Of a stretch of 5,206 nt of DNA, positions 1 to 5,123 are shown in pieces. Position 1 is the stretch's first letter; each line of letters starts with the position of its first letter. The notes below the pieces were generated by a model. That model made no database searches, was not told the DNA's origin, and saw only the letters and a list, made by a program, of their open reading frames with translations. Source of the stretch: Alphaproteobacteria bacterium (GTDB lineage Bacteria > Pseudomonadota > Alphaproteobacteria > RS24). The stretch lies in the NCBI GenBank assembly GCA_029248825.1, contig JAQWIP010000154.1, positions 1-5,206 on the forward strand, in the 5' to 3' direction. Made by a program: the position numbers and the translations under genes.

Positions 1-409
1 AGCTGCGCAAAACATATTCTTGTATCGAGGCGCGGATCCACCACATGGCATAGGTCGCCAAGCGGAAGCCTCGGTCGGGGTCAAATTTTTGAACGGCGCG
101 CATCAGCCCGACATTGCCTTCGGAAATAACTTCGCCAATCGGCAAACCGTAGCCGCGATAGCCCATGGCGATTTTGGCCACGAGGCGCAAATGGCTGGTG
201 ACCAATTTATGGGCTGATTTCGTGTCGCCTGATTTGGCGTAATCTTTCGCCAGTTCAAATTCCTCTTGCGCTTCGAGCATAGGAAATTTGCGAATATCCG
301 TGAGGTATCGCGACAGGCTGCCTTCGGGATTTGGCGCAGGCGCAAGCGCCACCGCTTTCGATGCAGATGCCTTTTTGGCTGGCTTGATAGCTGTTTTTTT
401 ATCGCTCAT
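1..409 (-). CDS. rpoH: RNA polymerase sigma factor RpoH (sigma-32), N-terminal part, truncated by window edge
   Basis: Heat-shock sigma factor that directs core RNA polymerase to chaperone and protease promoters. Reading the minus strand from the ATG at 409 gives 136 residues with no stop before the window edge, so roughly the N-terminal 45% of a usual 290-300 residue protein is present. After a Lys/Ala-rich N-terminal tail (residues 1-28) comes conserved region 1.2 (SLSRYLTDIRKFPML, about 31-45). Region 2 follows, with SHLRLVAKIAMGYRGYGLP (72-90), the core-binding stretch EVISEGNVGLMRAVQKFDP (93-111) and the -10 recognition and melting stretch FRLATYAMWWIRASIQEYVL (115-134). The GYGLP and WWIRASIQEYVLRS motifs separate RpoH from RpoD. 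The RpoH box and region 4 lie outside the window. It follows rluD on the same strand after a 51-base gap. No good Shine-Dalgarno precedes the ATG, and a heat-shock-like promoter sits directly upstream. Confidence 0.97.
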   Translation of the reverse strand, partial: MSDKKTAIKPAKKASASKAVALAPAPNPEGSLSRYLTDIRKFPMLEAQEEFELAKDYAKSGDTKSAHKLVTSHLRLVAKIAMGYRGYGLPIGEVISEGNVGLMRAVQKFDPDRGFRLATYAMWWIRASIQEYVLRS

Positions 410-415
410 AAGCTT

Positions 416-445
416 TATATAGGCGCTCTTTATGGCGATTTAAAG
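416..445 (-). promoter_or_regulatory. Candidate sigma-32-type promoter of rpoH
   Basis: On the minus strand CTTTAAA (445-439) and CCTATATA (423-416) lie with 18 bases between the CTTT core and the -10 element. This resembles the alphaproteobacterial heat-shock consensus recalled as CTTG, a 17-18 base spacer, then CYTATNT; the -35 differs at the G. Transcription starting about 7 bases after the -10 would begin at the A of the rpoH ATG (409). Positive autoregulation of rpoH from its own promoter is known in some alphaproteobacteria. Here it is inferred only from motif position in a 51-base gap, so chance similarity in this AT-rich stretch is possible. Confidence 0.4.
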
Positions 446-460
446 ACCCATGACACGCGT

Positions 461-1483
461 TTATGTCGCCAATTTCATCTCGGTGCTTTCCAAATCCTCG
501 ACCAATTGCTGCAAATCGGCGGGCAGTGGCGCTTCATAATAATGCGTCTCGCCCGTTATCGGATGCTCAAACCCAAGTACGGCCGCGTGCAAGGCCTGCC
601 TATCGAGCGCGGTGAGAGCGGTTTTTTGCGCGTCGGTGAGATGAATAGCGCGGCTTTTCATGCCGCTGCCGTATAATTTATCACCCAAAACCGGATGGCT
701 GATATGCGCCATATGCACCCGAATTTGGTGCGTGCGCCCGGTCTCCAACCGACATTCGACGAGGCTGACTTGGCCATTGGCGAATTGGCGTTGGCGGCGA
801 TAATGGGTGACCGCATGGCGCGCGGTCTTGGCCCGCGAGATGGCTATTTTTTTGCGATTATTGGTGGCGCGCGCCAAAGGCATATCGACGGTGCCAGCGG
901 CGGGCAAAGGCACGCCCCAGACGAGCGCTTTATACAAGCGCTGCATGCGCCCGTCTTGGCCATGGGCGGCAAATTGTTCGCTTAAGCCGCGATGGGCTTT
1001 GTCGTTTTTGGCCACCACCATAATGCCGCTGGTGTCTTTATCGAGGCGATGGACAATGCCCGGACGTTTTTCGCCGCCAATGCCCGATAGCGTGTCGCCG
1101 CAATGTGCCAGCAGCGCATTGACCAATGTGTGGTCTGGACTACCCGGGGCGGGATGGACAACCATGCCAGCCGGTTTATTGACCACCAAGAGGGCGTCAT
1201 CTTCGAAGATAATATCCAAAGCGATATCTTGCGCCGTCACCGTAGTGTCGATAGGCGGGGGTAAAATCAGCTCAACGATATCATCTTGTTTGACCCGCCA
1301 AGACGGGTCTTTTATGGTTGAGGACGCCTGTCGGCGCGTCACGACACATTGGCCATCTTTAATCAGCTCTTGCACGCGCACACGAGATAAATCTTCGCTG
1401 GCCATCGCCACACGGCGGTCTAAGCGCGCGCCATCCGAGGCGTAGTCTACGGCGAAAGCCAATTTTTCAGGGAGTTCAGTCAT
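461..1483 (-). CDS. rluD: 23S rRNA pseudouridine synthase, RluD/RluA family
   Basis: Cytoplasmic enzyme isomerising uridines to pseudouridine in helix 69 of 23S rRNA (positions 1911, 1915 and 1917 in E. coli numbering), needed for normal 50S maturation. The 340-residue protein has an N-terminal S4 RNA-binding domain (about 18-78) and then the catalytic domain. The catalytic motif is GIVHRLDKDTSG (142-153), with catalytic Asp148 in HRLD. Other family signatures are NKPAGMVVHP (102-111) and GRTHQIRVHMAHISHPVLGD (249-268). Length and domain order are normal. The start is well fixed: a TGA lies in frame two codons upstream (1489-1487), and the next Met (residue 27) would cut into S4. There is no clear Shine-Dalgarno. 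The ATG overlaps the ATG of the divergent membrane-protein gene. The rluD-rpoH order is common in alphaproteobacteria, and the pair may be partly cotranscribed. Confidence 0.97.
   Translation of the reverse strand: MTELPEKLAFAVDYASDGARLDRRVAMASEDLSRVRVQELIKDGQCVVTRRQASSTIKDPSWRVKQDDIVELILPPPIDTTVTAQDIALDIIFEDDALLVVNKPAGMVVHPAPGSPDHTLVNALLAHCGDTLSGIGGEKRPGIVHRLDKDTSGIMVVAKNDKAHRGLSEQFAAHGQDGRMQRLYKALVWGVPLPAAGTVDMPLARATNNRKKIAISRAKTARHAVTHYRRQRQFANGQVSLVECRLETGRTHQIRVHMAHISHPVLGDKLYGSGMKSRAIHLTDAQKTALTALDRQALHAAVLGFEHPITGETHYYEAPLPADLQQLVEDLESTEMKLAT
1469..1474 (+). promoter_or_regulatory. Shine-Dalgarno of the small membrane-protein gene
   Basis: AGGGAG lies 7 bases before the ATG at 1482 and favours that start over the in-frame ATG at 1500, which has no such motif. 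The site lies inside the first codons of rluD on the other strand, so these bases serve both as coding sequence and as a ribosome binding site. Confidence 0.7.
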
Positions 1484-1874
1484 GTCTCAAGATACCGCCA
1501 TGTCGCCAAATAAAGCAAATCGTGGAGACGCCGAAAACGCTTCCGAGGAAGCTATAGCACAACCTTCGACAAGGTATGTGCGTGTTTTGCTCATCGTCGT
1601 GATTGGCCTTGGCGTGCTGATGGTCGGCGGCGCGGCCGTGGTTATCGGCACCGTCATCAAACGCGTGTCCAACCCCGAAGCGGTGCCAGCCAAACCGGGC
1701 TTTGGCGAGACGGAAATTAGCATTCCCTTGGGCAGCCAAGTCATGGGCGTCGAGAACGGCGACACTCGCATCATCGTCAAATTGCAAGACGAGCAAGGCC
1801 CGCTTCTGCTGTTGCTCGACCCCCGCAAGGGCGAAGAAAAAGGGCGCATCCGTCTGCGCCCGCAAGCGCAATAA
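1482..1874 (+). CDS. Small single-pass membrane protein of unknown function
   Basis: A 130-residue protein of unestablished function. Residues 1-31 are polar (Asn, Glu, Ser and Ala rich) with no signal peptide. Residues 33-59 form one strong hydrophobic membrane segment (VRVLLIVVIGLGVLMVGG and onward) with Arg at its front (31, 34) and Lys60-Arg61 behind it. The tail (about 75-130) alternates hydrophobic and polar residues in a beta-rich pattern, with ETEISIPLGSQVMGVENGD and then IIVKLQDEQGPLLLLLDPRKGE, ending in a basic stretch. This topology, and a position divergent from rluD, recall the small membrane proteins annotated DUF6476 in Rhodobacterales. That is a resemblance from memory, not a demonstrated match. 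The start at 1482 is supported by AGGGAG upstream. The hydrolase gene follows after 21 bases and is probably cotranscribed. Codon use and the good ribosome site argue for a real gene. Confidence 0.78.
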   Translation: MSQDTAMSPNKANRGDAENASEEAIAQPSTRYVRVLLIVVIGLGVLMVGGAAVVIGTVIKRVSNPEAVPAKPGFGETEISIPLGSQVMGVENGDTRIIVKLQDEQGPLLLLLDPRKGEEKGRIRLRPQAQ

Positions 1875-1882
1875 TCCGGTTT

Positions 1883-1890
1883 GGGAGAGG
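1883..1890 (+). promoter_or_regulatory. Shine-Dalgarno of the alpha/beta hydrolase gene
   Basis: GGGAGAGG ends 5 bases before the ATG at 1896 and 8 bases before the adjacent ATG at 1899. It shows that the in-frame TTG at 1881, which lies just 5' of this motif, is not the start. Confidence 0.75.
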
Positions 1891-1895
1891 TCGAT

Positions 1896-2834
1896 ATGAT
1901 GAAACTTTCGATAAGTGCCAGCCTCGCTCTGGCGGTTCTCATCGGTCTGATTGTTCTCTATCAGGCCGGCAATCGCGAGACCCTAAGTGCTGCGCAATTT
2001 CGCGCCGATAGCGGTTATCTCGAGGCTCAACTTGGCGATGGGGTGACCGCCTATCAAATCAGCGGTCCGGAAACGGGGCCCGTGGTGATTGTCATTCATG
2101 GCGGCACGCTCGGGTCTTTGGCCTATCAAGCCTATGTGCCGCCCTTGGTAAAAGCGGGTTACCGCGTGGTGGTGTATGACCAATATGGGCGTGGGTTTTC
2201 TGACCGCCCCAAGGCGGGGCTGACGATCGATTTAATGCGCCATCAATTGCGCGAGCTGATGGATTATTTGCAAATTAAACAGGCGAATTTATTTGGCGTA
2301 AGCTTCGGGGGAGCTATTTTGGCGCGCTTTGGTGCCATGCATCCCGAGCGCGTTTCGGCTTTGGCCTATCAGGTTCCGGTGATTGAGGGCGCCAGTGTTG
2401 GGCTGACGGGCAAGCTGGTGGCCATGCCGATTATTGGCCAATTACTGTCGCGCTATGTGGCCATCCCGAGCATTATTGCTCGCGGCGAGAGTTTCGGCAC
2501 ACAAACCGAAGAGGCGCGCCGTGTCGTGGCGCATTTCACCGAGCAGTTTAACGTGCAAGGCACGGAGCGCATGATGCGCGACCTTTTGCTGGGCGATGCG
2601 CTATCGAGCCGAATGGGAGACCATGTCACGCTGGGCGCCTTGGGTTTGCCGGCGCAATTTGTCTATGCCACCGATGACCCTGAAATTAAAGCGGCACAAG
2701 TAGAAGCGGCTTTGGCGCATTATGCCGCGCCAGAGGTGCATCGCTATACGGGCGGGCATTTTTTCTCTTCCGGAAAAACCGAAGAACTGGCGGCTAAATT
2801 AGATGGATTTTTTGCGCGCTCGAAACCGCGTTAA
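1896..2834 (+). CDS. Alpha/beta hydrolase with N-terminal membrane anchor
   Basis: A 312-residue alpha/beta-hydrolase-fold protein; substrate unknown. Residues 4-22 are hydrophobic after a Lys, giving a signal anchor or signal peptide, so the enzyme probably acts at or outside the inner membrane. The fold signatures are in the usual order: the oxyanion-hole HGG (68-70), DQYGRGFSDRP (95-105), the nucleophile elbow GVSFGG with Ser136, a variable cap (about 160-240), a likely acid Asp at 260 or 261 in YATDDPEI, and catalytic His288 in GGHFF. All three catalytic residues are therefore present. The start is ATG 1896 (or 1899), behind a strong Shine-Dalgarno; a TTG at 1881 also opens the frame but precedes that motif. 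It lies 21 bases after the small membrane-protein gene. Its TAA overlaps the TAA of the convergent eipA. Esterase, lipase or haloalkane-dehalogenase-like activity cannot be told apart from sequence alone. Confidence 0.92.
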   Translation: MMKLSISASLALAVLIGLIVLYQAGNRETLSAAQFRADSGYLEAQLGDGVTAYQISGPETGPVVIVIHGGTLGSLAYQAYVPPLVKAGYRVVVYDQYGRGFSDRPKAGLTIDLMRHQLRELMDYLQIKQANLFGVSFGGAILARFGAMHPERVSALAYQVPVIEGASVGLTGKLVAMPIIGQLLSRYVAIPSIIARGESFGTQTEEARRVVAHFTEQFNVQGTERMMRDLLLGDALSSRMGDHVTLGALGLPAQFVYATDDPEIKAAQVEAALAHYAAPEVHRYTGGHFFSSGKTEELAAKLDGFFARSKPR

Positions 2835-3436
2835 AACGGCATCCAGCTTCTTTTGGGGCTGAATTTTACATAGCCAAGGCTGATGCCAACTTGATAGCCA
2901 ACCCCAACGCGCATGGGGGCGACGACCGTATTGCCGCGTTGTAAATAGTGAAACGCCACGCCGCCAATGGCGATGAGCGAGCCGTCGACGCCTGGGATGC
3001 GTTTGTGCAAATCTTCGGGGTTTTTAATATTATAAACCAGCGCGAAGCTTTTGGAGCCAGTGGCGCCCATATCCACGCCAAGCGAGGGGCCGCGCCAATA
3101 AATCGGCTCTTCGCGGCCATCTTTAAACAAAAGCGTGCCGCGCCCATAGCGCACGCCGAACATCGCCGAGACGGATAATTCTTCGCCGCGAATAATCGCG
3201 CTCGGCATGCCATAGCGAGAAAACGCATGGTCGACAATCTCGGCCATAGACTCGGCGGTGGCTCCGAGATATTTGGCCGAGGCGATGACCAGACTATTCT
3301 CGGAAAAATCTTCAATATTGGGCGGGTTTTTGCGGGTCTCTTGCGCGTGCGCCGAGGCGACCAGCAGGGGGAGGCTGAGCGCGAGCCACAAGACACAAGC
3401 ATAAAGCCGATATTGTCCCACTCGCTTTCCCCCCAT
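2831..3436 (-). CDS. eipA: DUF1134 family periplasmic protein, EipA-like envelope integrity protein
   Basis: A 201-residue exported protein of the DUF1134 family. Its characterised member, EipA of Brucella, is a small periplasmic beta-barrel protein needed for resistance to envelope stress and for virulence. Residues 11-31 form a Sec signal peptide (LYACVLWLALSLPLLVASAHA) with likely cleavage after Ala31. The mature part carries the family pattern: AEIVDHAFSRYGMPSAIIRGEE (65-86), RYGRGTLLFKDG (96-107), YWRGPSLGVDMGATGSKSF (113-131), GVDGS (149-153) and the C-terminal run APMRVGVGYQVGISLGYVKF (173-192) ending SWMPF. It starts 8 bases after the cysQ stop, so translational coupling is likely. 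The ATG at 3436 has no good Shine-Dalgarno. An in-frame GTG at 3421 lies 7 bases after a run of six G's and would give 196 residues with an equally good signal peptide, so it may be the true start. Transfer of the Brucella role is inference. Confidence 0.93.
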   Translation of the reverse strand: MGGKRVGQYRLYACVLWLALSLPLLVASAHAQETRKNPPNIEDFSENSLVIASAKYLGATAESMAEIVDHAFSRYGMPSAIIRGEELSVSAMFGVRYGRGTLLFKDGREEPIYWRGPSLGVDMGATGSKSFALVYNIKNPEDLHKRIPGVDGSLIAIGGVAFHYLQRGNTVVAPMRVGVGYQVGISLGYVKFSPKRSWMPF

Positions 3437-3444
3437 TTTAGCGC

Positions 3445-4287
3445 TTATTTTAAAGCATCCTGCCAGTTATCGGAGGCGGCTGCAATAAAAGATGGATTGT
3501 CGAGGCCGCGCTCTAATTTGGCATAGGTGAAGCGCTTGCCGTCGCTAAAGGTAACGACGCCGCCCGCCGCTTCCAAAATCGCTTGGCCAGCGGCCGTGTC
3601 CCATTCCATGGTGCGGCCATAGCGCGGGTAAAAATCGGCCGAGCCTTCGGCCAAGAGGCAAAACTTATAGGAGGACGCGGTGGCAATGGTTTTGGTGACG
3701 TGCAATTGCTCGATAATATCTTGCGTCTCGCTGTCGCGATGCGAATAGCTGGCGATGACTTTCACGCCTTTTTCGGTAATTCGTTGGGTGCGCAAGCGGG
3801 TAGCTTGGCGGATATCCAAATCGCCATCGGGGGCGATGTCTAAGCGATAGGCGGCGTCTGTGCCGCTGAAATATAATTTCTCATGCACGGGCGCATAAAT
3901 TACGCCAGCCACTGGCACGCGGTCGACAATTAGGCCGATGTTGACGGTGAAATTATCGCGTTTGGCGACGAAATCGCGCGTGCCGTCCAGCGGGTCGAGC
4001 AAGAAAAAAGCCGCATCGAGTTTTTCCGGAGCCTGCACCGAACAAGCCTCTTCGCCAATGACTTGCACGTGCGGCGCAATTTTGGCCAAAGCGGTTTCGA
4101 GCAAAACCTCGGCATCGCGGTCGGCTTGGGTGACCGGGGATTTATCGGCTTTGGTTTCTTCTTCCACGCCATTTTTGAAATGCGTCATAATCAGCGCGCC
4201 CGCGTCTAAAGACATTTGGCACAGGGCGCGCATGAAGTCGGGGGCGTGTGGGTCGAAGCCCAATTGGGAAATCAATTTGTCTGACAT
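3445..4287 (-). CDS. cysQ: 3'(2'),5'-bisphosphate nucleotidase CysQ, inositol monophosphatase family
   Basis: Mg-dependent phosphatase converting 3'-phosphoadenosine 5'-phosphate (pAp) to AMP, clearing a by-product of sulfate assimilation and coenzyme A transfer. The 280-residue protein has the metal-site motifs of the inositol monophosphatase superfamily: VIGEE (76-80), DPLDGTRDF (98-106, with Asp98 and Asp101 as likely ligands) and EWDTAAGQAILEAAGG (228-243, with Asp230). KADKSPVTQAD (46-56) is also typical; Thr53 and the residues around it match the conserved CysQ loop. Length is usual. The ATG at 4287 is preferred because the family begins close to it. The frame stays open back to a GTG at 4353, inside the ctrA end, which would add 22 atypical residues. 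A perfect hairpin touches the ATG. It lies 53 bases after ctrA and 8 before eipA on the same strand. Another inositol-phosphatase-type substrate is possible but less likely. Confidence 0.93.
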   Translation of the reverse strand: MSDKLISQLGFDPHAPDFMRALCQMSLDAGALIMTHFKNGVEEETKADKSPVTQADRDAEVLLETALAKIAPHVQVIGEEACSVQAPEKLDAAFFLLDPLDGTRDFVAKRDNFTVNIGLIVDRVPVAGVIYAPVHEKLYFSGTDAAYRLDIAPDGDLDIRQATRLRTQRITEKGVKVIASYSHRDSETQDIIEQLHVTKTIATASSYKFCLLAEGSADFYPRYGRTMEWDTAAGQAILEAAGGVVTFSDGKRFTYAKLERGLDNPSFIAAASDNWQDALK

Positions 4288-4310
4288 AGGCCTGTGCTTA
4301 GCACAGGCCT
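4288..4310. repeat. Perfect 10-bp inverted repeat (hairpin) abutting the cysQ start codon
   Basis: The arms AGGCCTGTGC (4288-4297) and GCACAGGCCT (4301-4310) are exactly complementary around a 3-base loop. In the minus-strand transcript the hairpin ends at the base before the cysQ ATG. It buries the only nearby AGG that could act as a Shine-Dalgarno. No T tract follows on either strand, so it is not a classical Rho-independent terminator. It could end ctrA transcription inefficiently, act as a processing or stability element, or dampen cysQ translation. Confidence 0.85.
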
Positions 4311-4340
4311 TGCCAAACGGGAAGTTAAACAGGGCTCGAA

Positions 4341-5024
4341 TTAAGCGCTGCACTCCATTTCATCGGTGTTCACGCGATAGCCGCGTCCCCAAACGGTTTG
4401 GATGAGCGGCGAACGAGCGCCGGCTTTTTCAATTTTCTTGCGAAGCTTGCAAATAAACACATCGATGATTTTCATCTCAGGTTCATCCATGCCGCCATAG
4501 AGATGGTCGAGAAAACTCTCTTTGGAAACCACATTGCCTTTGCGCAAGCAAAGGAGTTCAAACATTTGATATTCTTTCGAGGTCAAATCGACCCGCTTGT
4601 CGCCGACAATCACATCGCGCGCCGTGAGGTTTAGCGTCAGCTCGCCAAATTGTAGAATATTTTGCGAATGGCCATTGGCGCGGCGCACCAGCGCTTGTAA
4701 GCGCGCCACCAGCTCTTGCATGTTAAAGGGTTTGAGCAGGTAATCATCGGCGCCACTTTGCAAACACGAGAGGCGCGATTCGACTTCTGCATCGCCAGAG
4801 AGAATAAGCACCGGCAGATTGGTATTTTTCTGGCGCAGGTTTTCCAACACTTCGTCGCCACGCATATCGGGCAGGCCAAGGTCGAGGATCATCACTTGAT
4901 ACTCATATAGGCCGGCCAATTCCAACCCATCTTCGCCACGGTCGGCTTCATCGACATGGAAGCCTTCGGCTTCTAGCGACTCGGTAATCGACTGGGCAAT
5001 CCATACATCGTCTTCAATTAACAA
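4341..5024 (-). CDS. ctrA: Cell-cycle response regulator CtrA, OmpR/PhoB type
   Basis: Master transcriptional regulator of the alphaproteobacterial cell cycle, phosphorylated through CckA-ChpT, binding TTAA-N7-TTAA sites. From TTG 5024 it is 227 residues. The receiver domain (1-115) has the acidic pair in LIEDD (2-6), phospho-acceptor Asp48 in ILDLGLPDM (equal to Asp51 of Caulobacter CtrA), Ser76 and Lys98 in LLKPF. The winged-helix domain (about 124-220) carries the near-invariant CtrA stretches LTSKEYQMFELLCLRKG (147-163) and YGGMDEPEMKIIDVFICKL (176-194), then VWGRGYRV. It ends in Ser-Ala, whereas Caulobacter CtrA ends in Ala-Ala, its ClpXP degron. The start is uncertain. Orthologues begin MRVLLIEDD, but the aligned codon is GCG (5033-5031), behind TAGGAG with a 6-base spacer. 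An in-frame TAG lies at 5045-5043. TTG 5024 is the only recognised start codon available. cysQ follows in the same orientation. Confidence 0.96.
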   Translation of the reverse strand: MLIEDDVWIAQSITESLEAEGFHVDEADRGEDGLELAGLYEYQVMILDLGLPDMRGDEVLENLRQKNTNLPVLILSGDAEVESRLSCLQSGADDYLLKPFNMQELVARLQALVRRANGHSQNILQFGELTLNLTARDVIVGDKRVDLTSKEYQMFELLCLRKGNVVSKESFLDHLYGGMDEPEMKIIDVFICKLRKKIEKAGARSPLIQTVWGRGYRVNTDEMECSA

Positions 5025-5043
5025 TACTCTCGCGGCGAACTCC

Positions 5044-5059
5044 TACGGTTACGGTTACG
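5044..5059. repeat. Short tandem repeat TACGGT just upstream of the ctrA Shine-Dalgarno
   Basis: TACGGT occurs at 5044-5049 and 5050-5055, followed by TACG at 5056-5059. On the minus strand this reads as tandem CGTAAC units ending one base into TAGGAG. It creates in-frame TAA and TAG stops that close the ctrA frame upstream. It would lie in the 5' leader of the ctrA mRNA if transcription starts further upstream. Confidence 0.6.
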
Positions 5060-5092
5060 ATTTGCAACTGGGTTCAGCTAACCGCAAAACCT

Positions 5093-5123
5093 CGCTCACA
5101 AACAAATCAACTTTTTGTGAGCG
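5093..5123. repeat. 10-bp inverted repeat with 11-base spacer upstream of ctrA
   Basis: CGCTCACAAA (5093-5102) and TTTGTGAGCG (5114-5123) are perfect reverse complements, with centres 21 bases apart, about two helical turns. A further GTGAGC (5127-5132) repeats the one at 5117-5122 exactly 10 bases away. The geometry suits a dimeric regulator binding the ctrA promoter. It could instead be a hairpin in the leader RNA or the end of an upstream transcript; no clear T tract follows on either strand. Confidence 0.65.

Noticed and set aside
807..1445. A 212-codon open frame on the plus strand opposite rluD
   Set aside because: It lies entirely antisense to a well-supported rluD; its translation is Ser/Ala/Arg-rich with no recognisable domain and has no ribosome site. 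It is a shadow of GC-rich coding DNA.
2840..2870. CAGC/GCTG stem followed by AATTTT near the hydrolase end, as a terminator
   Set aside because: The stem has only 4 pairs with a large loop and lies inside eipA coding sequence.
2866..3402. A 178-codon minus-strand frame overlapping eipA in another phase
   Set aside because: It is Ala/Pro/Arg/Ser-rich with no domain, while the eipA frame matches DUF1134 throughout.
4288..4310. The hairpin as a standard Rho-independent terminator of ctrA
   Set aside because: No T tract follows the stem in the minus-strand direction, and it directly abuts the cysQ ATG. It is kept as an inverted repeat of uncertain role.
3938..4405. A 155-codon plus-strand frame opposite cysQ and the end of ctrA
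   Set aside because: It spans two real genes on the other strand, and its composition is typical of antisense translation.
4959..4973. Small perfect inverted repeat GAAGCC-TTC-GGCTTC inside ctrA
   Set aside because: It encodes the Glu-Ala-Glu-Gly-Phe stretch of the receiver domain, and its symmetry comes from ordinary codons. A 6-bp arm inside coding sequence is expected by chance.
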